The notes under the pieces: generated by a model
Databases searched by the model: none
Seen by the model: the letters and a program-made list of their open reading frames with translations, nothing else
Told to the model about the DNA's origin: nothing
Made by a program: the position numbers and the translations under genes
From: Cranoglanis bouderius
Taxonomy: Eukaryota > Chordata > Actinopteri > Siluriformes > Cranoglanididae
Length of the DNA: 64,000 nucleotides
Reading direction: 5' to 3'
Assembly (NCBI GenBank): GCA_023630585.1
Contig: CM042566.1
Span: forward strand, 10,733,254-10,797,253
In this document: piece after piece, positions 20,172-31,730 of the stretch
Position numbering within the stretch: the first letter of the stretch is position 1
How the letters are laid out: each line of letters opens with the position of its first letter

Positions 20172-20883
20172 TTACTTTTAATTTATGACTATTTTACTTT
20201 TTAATTTTTAACTATGACAGCCACATTTGTGTCATGGCACACAACAAATTTTGGTTATACAGCTGTTTATGAAAACCTCAATATCTTGGAACAGGATGGT
20301 CATAGCTTCTTGGAACAAAAACGGATCCCTAGAGCACATTACAAGGTACATGGACATATATAAACATTTTGCACAATCGTGTTCCTTAGACTTAGAACTT
20401 AAGTCCAAATGTGATTGTCAAGATCACAGTTCCACATTTAGGGTCAATTTATAATAGAAAGCATTAGAGACTAACCTAGATAAGTATAGTGTGCATGCAG
20501 CACATTTCAAGTATGATACTTCTCTCATTTATTTATTTTTTATGGGAGCAAGAAAGTGCAATTTTTTAAAATTCCCCTCACTTTTGGGTTGAATATCTCT
20601 TGTAGGGGATCAGATATCTCTGTGGGGGATCAGCTAGATGCCATCTATAGTAGCATGCTATGAAAATTTTTAGTTTGAGATTCCACTAGTTACAGAGCTA
20701 GGGCTAGTAGAAATCTGCAGAAAAGCCCACTTTATTCATACATTTTGAGAAATTAACAGATGTGATAAAGGCATAAAAATAATTCAAATGAACAGTATTT
20801 TACAGTAATTATGATTGACATACAATAGTCAATGAGGTCTAAAATATTACTACATTTGATATTGGCAACAGTGAGGCATGATC

Positions 20884-21260
20884 TACCACAGGGTTCTCCA
20901 ACCTCCAAACTCACCTGCCTGTAATTTTCTTGTAATCCTTAAGACCTTGGTTAGCTTGTTAAAGTGTGTTTGATTAGAGTTGGAGCTATAGTCACTTCTG
21001 AGCTAAAGTCACTTACTGCCTTTATCACAGGAGAAAAAAACACCAGAGCTCTGTTTATTACACTTCATTTGTAAAACACCCTGCTGAACACTGTAGTTCC
21101 ATATTTGGATAAAACCTATTCATGCATACCAACTGTACACCTGTACCAACATGATAGATCAGGATTCTTCAAATCTGGCCCTCGAGGTCCACTGTCCTGC
21201 AGAGTTTAGCTCCAACCCTAATCAAACACACCTGAACAAGCTCAAGCAACAATGGTCAAG
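20884..21260. repeat. Inverted-repeat element (MITE-like)
   Basis: The segment GTGTGTTTGATTAGAGTTGGAGCTA (about 20962-20986) reappears inverted as TAGCTCCAACCCTAATCAAACACACC (about 21207-21232). The outer arms carry the teleost repeat wording TCTGGCCCTCGAGGTCCAC. Terminal boundaries and a target duplication were not resolved. Confidence 0.55.
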
Positions 21261-21991
21261 CAACTTGCATTGACCACTTGAGAGGGAATGACCCACCTGA
21301 AATTGTAATTGTAACCTGTAATTGCACTTATCCTGTCTCAATTGCAAGTAACTTTGGTTAAAAAAGTCTGCAAGCTACATAAATGTAAATTCCACAAATG
21401 GTTTTATCTAAAGTTTGACATTCAGCCATTCAATGTAACTGCCTACTGTTCATGTACAATTGTGCATTATGAAAAGTCTGAGTTTTATTCTTAGTGGAAA
21501 CACACACTTTACTTTTTTAAATACCACAGTTTTTTTTTTATTTATTTTTTTTATTTTTATTTTTTATTTTTTTTATTATTATTATTTTTTTATCTAAAGC
21601 TTGACATCCTGTCATGAGACTGCATAGTGATTAAGTACAATTGTGCACTATGAAAGATGTAGGGCTCTATTTTCATGACCTTAGGCACCTGCAAAAACAA
21701 GGCATAAGATCACCGCAATGTTTTGGATTTTTTTCCTCCTGTGACCATGGATGCAGGTGGTAACATGATGCAACGTGATGCAAATCTAAAGAGGGGTTGC
21801 GTTTAAGTGAATACATTATCAAGCATTGTGGTTAAGCATACTGCTGCAATATACAATCAAATCAGCTCCTCTCAGTCCCTTTAAGAGCTGAGTGCGCACA
21901 GTGCTGTTTTTGTAACTTTCAAATAAATTTCACTTACAGATTTTATATTATGGATCAATAACCTGCTGACTTATAGGAAATGCACCACATA

Positions 21992-22262
21992 CAGTACTGT
22001 GCAAAAGTTTTAGGCACATGCAAAGAAATGCTGTAGAGCAAAGATGCCTTCCAAATAATGAGATTAAATGTTTCTACATTTTAAAAAATACCGTACAGAG
22101 CAGTAAACAGTAGTAAATGAAACAAAGTCAATATTTGGTGTGACAAAAAATAAAAAATAAAAATAATAGTAGTCTCCAGTACAATTTGTGCAGTTTTCTA
22201 AGGAAATTAGCTGGTAAGATTTTTGTACTGACTTGATAATGTAGAAGTCATAAAATAAAATA
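21992..22262. mobile_element. Tc1-like family 3, internally deleted copy
   Basis: After TA (21990-21991) it starts CAGTACTGTGCAAAAGTTTT and follows the 17057-17545 segment. It skips about 250 bp between GCTGGTAAG and TTTTTGTACTGACTTG, then stops in AAATAAAA-rich sequence. No transposase remains. Confidence 0.8.
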
Positions 22263-22500
22263 AAAAGTTTTCTTACTTCTCTGTCATAAAAGTTTATGTC
22301 CATATTTTACTGTGATAGAGTAATAAACATGGTGAATTGGATACAAGTGCTAACTAGTTAAATATCTACACTTCAGTCTATGCTTGCAATTGAAACTTTC
22401 AAGGGTCTCTAGAATTGTCAAGGGTCTCTACATAGTATTATGGTATATCACATTATAAGCAAGCACATGCTGTTTAATTTATTGAAAATTACTCATTTTA

Positions 22501-22502
<2 letters not shown>

Positions 22503-22549
<47 letters not shown>
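22503..22549. repeat. (ATT)n microsatellite
   Basis: About 15 ATT units; T-rich sequence follows to 22620. Confidence 0.95.
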
Positions 22550-23495
22550 GCTAAATGTAATATCTGCCACACCTGTTTGTTTGTTTTTTTGTTGTTGTTG
22601 TTTGTTTTGTTTTTTTTGTTGTTCATTTTAAACAAATCAGGAGAATTTAAGCCCTGTGCCTGAGAGGTTTTATGTACATAATCTGCTTCACATCAGCTTG
22701 ACAGTGAAAAACAATTTCACACTTTTATAATTTTTTTTTATATGTAGGTGTAAGTACAGTTATTGGATTTTTTCAGTGATGTTGAGATGATCTTTTGAGA
22801 GTGGGCCTAAATGACTATCAAAATAAGGTCATGTGAGAGATAAAGTAAAAATGCAGTAAATTTTCAAGAGAGGTGATAGCATAGTGGGCTCCATCATTGT
22901 AAAGAAGTTTGGAAACACCAGGACTCTTTCTAGATCTGACTCAGTAACCAGATTAGAAGGGCCTTGTTTAGGGATGTGACCAAGAACCTAATGGCCACTC
23001 TAACAGAGCTTCAGAAGTCCTCCACAGAGATGTACAGTGCTGTGAAAAAGTATCTTCTGTTTTTGTGTAAAACAAAGGCAACCTGAGTAAACAAAACACA
23101 ATTAAACAAAATACAGTTTTTAAATTATAGTTATTTATTGAAGCAAAAAAGTTATCCAATACCAACTGGGCCTTTGAAAATGTATTTGCCCCCGTAGTTA
23201 CTAATTACCCAAATCCATGAAACTGTATTCGTAATGGGATTCAGCTGGACTAGACACAACCAGGCCTGATTACTGCAAACCCTGTTCAATCTAATCAACA
23301 CTTAAATAGAGCTTTTTCAACAGCATGAAGTTGGTTAAAAGCTCTTACCCAGTAATACACTATACCAAAATTGAAAGAAATTCCAAAAATGATGAGGAAG
23401 AAGGTGCTTACAAAGGTTACACAGCTATTTCAAAGGCTCTGAGACTCCAAAGAACCACAGTGAGAGCCAATATCTCCAAATGGAAAAAAACTCGG

Positions 23496-24209
23496 TGTTA
23501 GGTCGCGCAAAAAGCGTGACTTCAGTTACCAGAATTCTCAGCAGCTCAAGAACATGGCCGCCACTGACTCTCATTCACACATTCCACACTACATTTCCCA
23601 GCAAGCTCGGCGGCCTACAAACTTGGCCGCCAGAGACTACAACACCCAGAGCACCCACACACTACCACGGTCACAATCACCTTCCTTCTAATCCCGCACA
23701 CCTGTCTTCAATCTCACAAGCACTTTATTTAAGGACTTTTGTTTTACAGGTTGAATGCGAAGTATTGTTTGTTCTCCCGAATCTTACTTTACCGAGCGAT
23801 TAAACTCTGGACTGATTCTCACGGCATTGACCTCAAAGCTAAGTACCTTGGATTCCGACTTCCTCTAAAGCCCTCTTTCTGTTTATGCATCTCTGTGATA
23901 GTTTAACGTGCACGTGTGTCTGATTTCTGTTAGCGCTGTGTAGTTAGCACACTTTATGCTTTGACCACTAACGTATGTAAAAGGTTCTGGGTGCTTATTT
24001 TCCGTTTATCCTTTTCATTGCTAATTGTGTGTTTTTACTGCTAGCGCTAACGATTTGAGAGCTTGTATAATCTTTGCCACGATAACCTGCGAAGTTTCGA
24101 AGCCTTCCTAAAGCATTTCTGTTATCCTGTGTCCTTTCTACATGTGTGCTGAATAAAGTGACGAAGTTTTGACCGCAACTGTGTCCAGCCTTCTTCCGGT
24201 GATATAACA
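23496..24209 (+). mobile_element. Solo LTR (714 bp), innermost layer
   Basis: TGTTAGGTCGCGC to GTGATATAACA, with flanking CTCGG (23491-23495) and CACGG (24210-24214), a 5-bp duplication with one mismatch. CTTTATTTAAGG at about 23726 is TATA-like, and GAATAAAG at about 24150 is a poly(A) signal, so the orientation is plus. It is not similar to LTR families A, B or the AATCA/GAAGG pair. Confidence 0.8.
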
Positions 24210-24573
24210 CACGGCACAGTTGTCGACCTTCCCAGAAGTGGCCGACCTTCCAAAATTCGTCCAAGAGCACAGCAACAACTCATCCAGGAAGTCACAAAAG
24301 AGCCAAGGACAACATCAAAGGAACTACAGGCCTCTCTTGAATCAATAATGGTCACTGTTCATGACTCCACTATCAGAAAGACACTGGGCAAAAATGGCAT
24401 CCATGGAAGAGTGGCAAGGCGAAAACCACTGCTAACCCAGAAGAACATTAAGGCTCATCTGAATTTTGCCAAAACACACCTTGGTTGCAGTTATTGCTAA
24501 AGGTGGCACAACCAGGGCAATATGTTTTTCCACATCAGTGATAGGTGTTGGATAACTTTTTTTTTTTTTCTTC

Positions 24574-24605
24574 AATAAATAAATAAATAAATAAATAAAT
24601 AAATA
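24574..24605. repeat. (AAAT)n tract
   Basis: Eight AAAT units within the family 6 element. Confidence 0.9.
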
Positions 24606-25343
24606 GCTGTATTGTGTGTTTACTCAGGTTGCCTTTGTTTTATGTTGTACTTTGTTTGAAGATCTAAAACTATTTAGTATGAGAGATACACAAAAACAGA
24701 AGAAATCAGGATGCAGGCCAATACTTTTTCACAGCACTGTAAGAACCTGCCTGAAGGACAAACATCTCAGAAATTCTCCATCAATCAAGCTTTTATAATA
24801 GAATGGCTGGACAGAAGATACTTCTGAGTAAATGGCATATGGCAGGCAATTAAAGGACTCTGAAATTGTGTTAAAAAAATCTCTGGTTTGACAAAAAAAT
24901 TTAGAGCAAATAGAGCAAAGGATGAATGCAACCAAATACATAGAGGACTTGAGACTGGAGAGAAAAACCTGCTCCAGAGTGCACACAACCTCAGGCTGGG
25001 GGCAAAGGTTCACCCTTCAGCATGACTACAACCTGAAGGATACAGCCAAGACAATGCTGGATTGGTTTCAGTACAAGTCTCTGAATGTCCTTGAGTGGCC
25101 CAGCCAAAGCCCATACTTAAACCCCATGGACCACCTGAAGATGGCATTTCATAGACACTCCCCATCCAATCTAATCATAGGATCTGCCGGAAGAATTGGA
25201 TACACCCTAATCCAGGTGTGCAAACTTGTAGAAATTAAGATTAAAAAGAAGATTAAGAAAAAGAATGAAGAGGAAGAATAAGAGTAAGAAGAAGCTGTAA
25301 CTACTGCCAAAGTTGCTTCTACAAAGTACTGAATAAAGTACTG

Positions 25344-25346
<3 letters not shown>

Positions 25347-25400
<54 letters not shown>
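25347..25400. repeat. (AT)n microsatellite
   Basis: 54 bp of alternating AT at the truncated end of the family 5 element. Confidence 0.97.
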
Positions 25401-25407
<7 letters not shown>

Positions 25408-27139
25408 TATAAATAAGATATTTCAGTTGTTGATTTTGGAAAAATTTATTAAAAAAAAACCCCAAAACAAACAAACAAAAAAAAACTTGTTTTCTCTTTG
25501 TTACAATGGCTCTTTGTTACAATGGCTTATTGTATGTAAATTGATGGACAAAAAAGTTAATTTAATCCATTTTGTATTAAAACTACATCCCATGGAGCAA
25601 AACTGGAACTAGAAAGGCCAGTGGCAAGCTTCAAGTAAAAAGTTTGCATATTGAGTCTCATAGCTCAGTGATGATATGAGTGACTAAGTGAACCAAAAAA
25701 AAAGGGGGGGGGGGGTTGACAAATTTCCCTCATCTGTCGCTGCTTATGCATATGTGAGTGTAAAAAATCTGTTAAGAAGACTTTGGGGCATGCTGACACT
25801 TTATGAGGCCATTCCCAAGAACCCAGTGCATATGACACAATAATATAATCGTTGCCTATCTTAGATGTTCAAATTTGTCCCAGAAGTCATCTCTTCACAC
25901 TACACAGCCTGACCAACAAAGCACCATATTTTTTTTTTTTTTTTTGTATTGTGGTCTAATGTTTAGAAAAATTGCATCTAACCTGATATATAGCTACACA
26001 ACTAGAAAACAGCGCTTGTAATATTCCCTTGTGTGCTATAACATCGATGACTCTCTTTCCTGAATGGTTTCTGCTCTAGGTTTCTATCTGTCACACATTA
26101 AATTGCTGAACTGGTGGTCCCCTCACACATGTCAGGTTTGTCACACTTAAGATGACGATAAATGAACCTTAGTCCTTCAGTGACCTTGTAGTGGTTTAGC
26201 AGAGGATGCCTGAAGCAAAAAACTGCCACTGCTAATTCTCCTGTGTAAAATAAAAGCTGAGGCGAGTAAAGATGGTAACCCAATCAGTGTACAAGTGGCC
26301 TTGTTCCTTAGTAATAATCTTAAAATATTTTCAGGAAAAAGGCAGATTTGCCACTCACCTGATTATGGGAACAGTATGCAAGTTGGTTTCCCTTTATTGT
26401 GTCTCCAGGAGTTAGCGGAGCATAATCTTCATCTTTATAATGGGCATTATAACCTTGACTGTACATGAGAAATCTCTAATAATAATCTCAATATTTGCCT
26501 AAAAAAGTTTTATTAAGACTTCTCTTCTCTGAAACTCCTTTTATCCAACCTATGCCAACATATTGCCACATACTGTACAGGAAATCTCACCATTTTGGCT
26601 AAACTGGGACCTTTTCCAGTTTCATTGGAAGTATCAGACTTCTAGGACAATCTATCTGGCCCTGGAAGCTTGTATTACTCAAGCAGGATTTGCCCACTAT
26701 CACCACAAGCAATCAGGGCTTCTAATTTTAGAAATTGATTTTTTTCTCTGCTAGCTGAGTAATTGGGATGAGGAAGGAGAGAGAAGGGGTGGCTCGGCCG
26801 TCTCATGCTGAATGAGTCGATGAGACCATTTGGATCATCTTTGCCTTCTTCTCCTCCATCTGGACTCTGTACCCATGCTGTACCCAAGGTGTCGTTAATA
26901 GATGCCTGGCTGTCTGTGTTTCACAGCCTGTCCCAGTTGTTTTGTGTAGATGTTGTGTAATATACATTAAAATGTCCTATCTTAAGGGAGACAAAACAAT
27001 CTCCAAGTTGGTGCTATTGATCTATACCATTAGTAGGCTCTATTATTCACTGAACTTTGCACATGTATATTAGTTTATTTATCAGGCTTTCTGATATCAT
27101 GGTGGAGAGAAGCTTCTCATGCTAGGCAACTATGGTTTG
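25401..27139. other. No gene recognised upstream of the cholinesterase pseudogene
   Basis: There are A-rich runs, a G9-10 run near 25706 and short ORFs without domains. Further decayed parts of the cholinesterase gene were looked for but none is convincing. Confidence 0.4.
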
Positions 27140-27819
27140 TGGTGGCTTTTCTGGGTATTTCTTATGCCAAATCCCCAGTAGGAGAGCTCTGTTTCAACTG
27201 TCCAGAGGCTGATATGGTGTGTACAAGATGCCCCACCCAGTTTCCCACTCCTGCCATCAACCCATAAAACATTCCCAGGATTTGCTGACAAACAATTCCA
27301 AGACTATATTGAATGAGGACTGCCTTTACCTAAATATCTGCTCAACCTTCAAGCGATTTCAAGACCCTAACCAACCCGTAAACTTAGTCATGATGTGGAT
27401 CTATTGAGGAAGCACAGGCACAACCTATCCAGAAGTCTCTGATGGATGTTTCCTCAGCAAATGTGGTAGCGGTTTCCAGAAACCACAGATTTGGTTTCAA
27501 TGGGCTTCAAAATTGATTGTTATCAATCTGTGACACCTTTAGTACACTATTATCATTATACCATTTCTTGTCACTGTGGATCCCAACTTCCTCCTGGACA
27601 TGCTGGATATGTTTGCTTTCTGAAGACAGAACTTCCACTCAGCCTGAGCAACAATATTTCTTAGTATTTTCTGGCATATGGCCTGAGTTGATTCAGCCGC
27701 CAGCATCAGAGTTTGATTAATAGAGAGCTGTTCCTTCTTGGAGTCTCAATACGTCTTTCAGGGTTTAGTGAGATAGCAACAGAAACCACTGCTTTCCAGT
27801 ACACTAATTCTATTGATGA
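27140..27819 (+). pseudogene. Cholinesterase/carboxylesterase-family pseudogene
   Basis: Three blocks follow the order of acetyl/butyryl-cholinesterase. Block one, 27148-27215, reads FLGISYAKSPVGELCF, matching the N-terminal region of these serine hydrolases. Block two, 27219-27407 and beyond, contains NEDCLYLNI and MMWIYG, the conserved EDCLYLN and WIYGGG motifs, with a TGA right after WIY. Block three, about 27560-27819, contains PNFLLDM, QYFLVF and a segment ending FSEIATETTAFQYTNSIDD that fits the later catalytic-domain region. The middle, with the nucleophile-elbow GESAG serine, is deleted. Frameshifts near 27215 and 27700 and stops at 27404 and later exclude function. The right end is cut by a Tc1 copy at 27820. 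It is probably a duplicated gene fragment; no poly-A tail or intron evidence decides whether it was retroposed. Confidence 0.75.
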
Positions 27820-27821
27820 TA

Positions 27822-28415
27822 CAGTGGATATAAAAAGTCTACACACCCCTGTTAAAATGGCAGGTTTTTGTAATGTAAAAAAAATGAAACCAAGATAAAT
27901 CATGTCAGAACTTTTTCCACCCTCAATGTGAAATTACAACGTATAAAAATTGTGAAACGTTAAAAAAAAGTGAAAAACAATCAGAAACATTTTAGGGAAA
28001 AATAAAAAAAAAGTTACAATAACCTGTTTGCATAAGTGTGCACACCCCTAAAATAATATTTTGTTGAAGCACATTTTAGTTTTATTACACCACTCAGTCT
28101 TTTTGGGTAATAGTCTATGAGCATGGCACATCTTGACGTGGCAATATTTTCCCACTCTTTCTTGCAAAAACATTCTAGATCAGGGCTCTGGCTATGCCAT
28201 TCAAAAACATTTATCTTTTTTTGGTTAAGCCATTCCTTTGTTGATTTGGATGTATGCTTTGGGTCATTGTCATGCTGAAAGGTGAAATTTCTTTTCATCT
28301 TCAGCTTACTAGCAGACACCTGAAGGTTTTGCACTAAATTCGACTGGTATTTGTAGCTATTCATGATTCCCCCAACCTTGATAAAAGCCCCAGTTCTGGC
28401 TGAAGAAAAGCAGCT
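27822..28415 (-). mobile_element. Tc1-like family 4, truncated copy
   Basis: After TA (27820-27821) it starts CAGTGGATATAAAAAGTCTA. The minus-strand transposase region (28364-28014) has QHDNDPKHTSKSTKEW (second Asp) and SQSPDLE. The linker between SPDL and ECF is shortened, removing the third catalytic residue. The sequence leaves the family at about 28415 in a T-rich tract, where the inverted-repeat element begins. Confidence 0.85.
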
Positions 28416-28534
28416 TTTGACTTTTTTTAAGTCAACTTAAAAGCAACTTTACAAAAGAAGTCAACTTTAAAAAAAAGAAGTCAACTTAAAAAAAAAAAAC
28501 AGATAAAAAAAAAGAAGTCAACATCCAAAAAAAA

Positions 28535-28925
28535 GGAGGTGCAACTTTAAAAATAAGCTAACAACAAAAACAAAAAAAGACAGTGCTCTTTCTGGATTAA
28601 GTTGCAAGCTAAATGCTAACACTACCTCACAAGGCACAATGGGAGTCCGGGTGAGAAGCAGCAAATGCCAACAACAAACATCTGGCATTAGCCACGGCCC
28701 TAGCATGGAATCTACAGTGAATTATAACGTGATTACGTTATAATTTTCACTAAATATGCTACTGGAAACAGTTATCAGGTAAATATTATTGAAATAGGGT
28801 AAAAGGACAATGTATGAATCAGATGTTACTGTTCTGTACTCACACTGAAATGCTAAGTTTGTAGCAATGCTAACGCTATTGGAGTATATATAGATAATGC
28901 AGAGTGTAAACTGGAATTAATCTAT
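28535..28925 (+). repeat. Inverted repeat 1, left arm
   Basis: It includes AGTTGCAAGCTAAATGCTAAC and GCTAACGCTATTGGAGTATA, both found inverted in 29990-30388. Confidence 0.85.
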
Positions 28926-29039
28926 TGGTAATAAATGTTTTGCAGTATGTTGTACAGATTGACACAGTGCTGTCACTAATATCACCAAGGCAACAACCTT
29001 CAGTAAGGGAAAAAAAAAAAAAAAAACAGTGATGATCTT

Positions 29040-29335
29040 ATAATCCAATATTCTGTATGCCTATACCCTCATACGGCATTCAATAATGCATAACCCTATA
29101 CTCTATAAACCCAACCCTATAAGCATAAGCCTATAAGCCTGTGCCCTCATACAGCATGCAATAATGTATAATAATATATTCTGTATGCCTGTACCCTCAT
29201 ACAACGTGCAATAACAATCCTATACTGTGTATGCTAATACCATCATACAGAGTGCAATAATGTATAATCCTATATTGTGTATGCCTGTACCTTCATACGA
29301 CATGCAATAACACATAATCCTATACTGTATTAAAT
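29040..29335. repeat. About 50-bp minisatellite in the spacer
   Basis: GCCTGTACCCTCATAC or close variants start at 29059, 29137, 29187, 29233 and 29283, that is spacings of 78, 50, 46 and 50. Each unit also has TGCAATAA and ATAATCCTATA. Confidence 0.85.
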
Positions 29336-29989
29336 TATTAAAAAAAAAAATATTATTAAAAAAACAATAATAATTTGCCCCCTTCTACTCCATACATTAA
29401 TGAACACATCATGTCCATCAAGAAACACACGTCAATGTCACTGTACCCTAACTAAGATCAGCTCAGTGGTGTTCCTGAAAAGAGATGTGATTCCTGAAAT
29501 TATTACTCACTTCAGGATGTAAAGCCAGTGGTAGAAATCAGGTGATACATGGGAAGTTGATAATTTATGTACAGCTCACTGTGAGGAGGAAAACACAGGA
29601 ACATATTATGTACACTATTATAATATGACCTTATAATGCAATAGATATAATCCAAATGAAACTCCTATTATGTGCTATTAAATACAGTGTGTAAGCATAT
29701 AGCTAACTATTCTGAATGTAGACAACTAAATATGATAATACCACTGGCACTATATTAACGTTAATAAGCCACAATAAATTAAATACAATTAAATAAATTA
29801 TTTTATACTGCTACATGTGTCTTTAGGTCTAAGTATCAATTAACAGGATCACGATTATCTAAGGGCTAATTCGCCCTAGCCAACATTCAACTGAGTCAGC
29901 TTAGCATAGTTTCCATACTAGTTTGCTTAGTAATACATATTTGGGCACAAATTACAAAGATACCAAACTAAGAGATCGCTGTTGCTTTC

Positions 29990-30388
29990 AATGACTGCCA
30001 TTTACACGCTGCATTTTCCACATATACTCCAATAGCGTTAGCATTGCTACAAATTTAGCATTTCAATGTCAAGTATGGTGTAACAGTAACATCTGATTTA
30101 CACATTGTCCTTTTACCACATTTTGAATAATATTTACCTGATAACTGTATCCAGTATTCATCGCATATTTAGTGAAAATTATAACATGATCACATTATAA
30201 TTCACTGTAGATTCCATGCTAGGCCCACAGCTAATGCCAGCCATGTTTGTTGTTGATGTTTGCTGTTTCTCAGCCGCACTTCCATAGTGCCTTGCGAGGT
30301 AGCGTTAGCATTTAGCTTGCAACTTGTGTATCCCAGAAAGAGAGCACTCTTTTTTTGTTGGCAGCTTTTATTTGGTCCGTGTAAGTTG
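29990..30388 (-). repeat. Inverted repeat 1, right arm
   Basis: TATACTCCAATAGCGTTAGC (30023-30045) and GTTAGCATTTAGCTTGCAAC (about 30304-30323) mirror the left arm. A few indels are present, so this is an old structure. Confidence 0.85.
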
Positions 30389-30389
30389 C

Positions 30390-30870
30390 ATTCAATCATT
30401 TTTGGTTTCAAAACTGAAAAACGAAATACAAATGATGACGCATTCATATTTTTTTTGTTTTAATATTGAAAATTAAATCACTGATTAACTATGTTTAAAA
30501 CCCATTTTTGCTCAAAAATGGAAAAGATTTCAAATATGTCTATAGTTTCTTCCCGTCTTCTTTTTCGAGTTTGAGTTATTTTGTTTTGTGGCTTGCTCGC
30601 ACTGCAGAATCCATCAGTGGCTTCATCAAACATGTTGCTTCACTCTGAGAAGTTCATTACATGCTTTTCAAACGCAGCAAGAGAGTTACAGTGAGGGAGG
30701 ATGACATGTCCACCCGGAAAATTAGCCAGGTTTTTCACTGCGATAAAGTTAGTTTTAGGTTTCATATTTACTGGATATTCACTTTCCCCTGCCCTTGTTC
30801 TATAGAGGTGACAGTCTTACACAGATATCAATACCACCATTAGTTTTAATAATATTCAATTATTATATAC
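30390..30870 (+). repeat. Inverted repeat 2, left arm
   Basis: It includes GAAGTTCATTACATGC, GTGAGGGAGGATGACATGTC and ACCTCTATAG-type sequence shared inverted with 30975-31500. Confidence 0.88.
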
Positions 30871-30974
30871 GGATATAAAACATTTACTCAAAAATGCGAA
30901 CGCGTTGGTCCCTTAGGCAACTTGCGCTGCGTCAGAACAGTAAATATGCGTTGGCATTTTTGTGTAAAAGTTTT

Positions 30975-31500
30975 ATGTCTGTATGTAATAACTGAATATT
31001 ATTAAAACTAATGGTGGTATTGATATCTGTGTAAGACTGTCACCTCTATAGAACAAGGGAAAGTGAATATCCAGCAAATATCGAACCTAACTTTATCGCA
31101 GTGAACAACCCGGCTAATTTTCCCAGTGGACATGTCATCCTCCCTCACTGTAACCCTCTTACTGCCTTTGAAACGCATGTAATGAACTTCTCAGAGTGAA
31201 GCCAATATGTTTGACAAAGCCACTAATGGATTCTGCACGTTTTATAGTTAGTTAAATTACACTCGGGTTATGAGAGCATGCCACAAAACAAAATAACTCC
31301 AACTCAAAAAATAAGACGCCAAGAAACTATAAAAATGGGATTTAAACACAGTTAACTAGTAATTTAATGTTAATTAACTAATTAACTAGTAATTATGTTA
31401 ATTTTAATTAATATTAAAACCAAAAATTAATGAATGCGTCGTCATTTGTATTTTGTTTTTCAATTTTGAAACCAAAAACGAATGAACGCAACACACACTT
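30975..31500 (-). repeat. Inverted repeat 2, right arm
   Basis: GACATGTCATCCTCCCTCAC (31130-31149) and GCATGTAATGAACTTC (31176-31191) mirror the left arm. The stretch AATGAATGCGTCGTCATTTG near 31430 pairs with the distal left arm near 30440. An extra AATTAACTAGT-rich stretch near 31355-31410 enlarges this arm. Confidence 0.88.
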
Positions 31501-31524
31501 ACCTTATTTAAAGTTGACTTCTTT

Positions 31525-31531
31525 TTTTTAA

Positions 31532-31562
<31 letters not shown>

Positions 31563-31666
31563 GAAGTTGACTTTATTTGGATCAGTTTTCTTTTATTTGT
31601 CATTTTGTCAATTTGATATTTTACTTCCTTTTTTGGATCTGTTTTTTTTTTTTTTTTTTTTTTTTT
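31525..31666. repeat. Two long poly-T runs
   Basis: Runs of about 25-30 T (to 31562) and about 25 T (31641-31666) bracket GAAGTTGACTTTATTTGG. Confidence 0.9.
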
Positions 31667-31676
31667 TAGGTGAGTA

Positions 31677-31730
31677 CTTTTAATTAATTAATTAATTAAT
31701 TAATTAATTAATTAATTGATTGATTGATTT
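31677..31730. repeat. (TTAA)n then (TTGA)n
   Basis: About ten TTAA units change to about three TTGA units. Confidence 0.95.

Larger units (their letters stand above)
17827..20880. other. No gene recognised; scattered simple repeats
   Basis: ORFs up to 121 codons (19267-19632 minus) lack domains and span a poly-A and a G run, so I do not call them. Simple repeats and a candidate CTCF motif are listed separately. Confidence 0.45.
23035..24739 (+). mobile_element. Tc1-like family 6, middle layer
   Basis: TIRs CAGTGCTGTGAAAAAGTA at 23035 and TACTTTTTCACAGCACTG ending 24739 are flanked by TA on both sides. The transposase N-terminal part is readable on the plus strand from about 23390 to 23490 and, after the inserted LTR, from 24215 to about 24480 (RRKPLLTQKN-type region). 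The catalytic core is deleted, so this copy could only have moved in trans. Confidence 0.88.
22870..25345 (+). mobile_element. Tc1-like family 5, outer layer of a triple nest
   Basis: The left part (about 22895-23032) and right part (24742-25345) are one plus-strand transposase sequence split by the family 6 element. The left part carries the codons around AAGTTTGGAAACACC. The right part carries the motif region GAGTGGCCCAGCCAAAGCCC (WPSQSP) near 25095. Many stops are present. The right end is lost in (AT)n at 25347. Confidence 0.75.
28425..31575. mobile_element. Double inverted-repeat (foldback-like) element
   Basis: Two long inverted repeats lie in tandem. The first has arms at about 28535-28925 and 29990-30388 around a 1.06-kb spacer. 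The second has arms at about 30390-30870 and 30975-31500 around a 100-bp loop. Outside them, GAAGTCAAC with A-runs occurs four times at 28429-28525, and the inverted GTTGACTTC/GTTGACTTT with long T-runs occurs at 31511-31570. The whole therefore has an overall inverted outline. No transposase ORF is inside. Foldback-type or composite MITE origin is inference. Confidence 0.65.

Noticed and set aside
25100..25290. Lys-rich C-terminus of a plus-strand ORF
   Set aside because: The start is Tc1 transposase (WPSQSP region); the Lys/Glu end is A-rich sequence read through after a frameshift.
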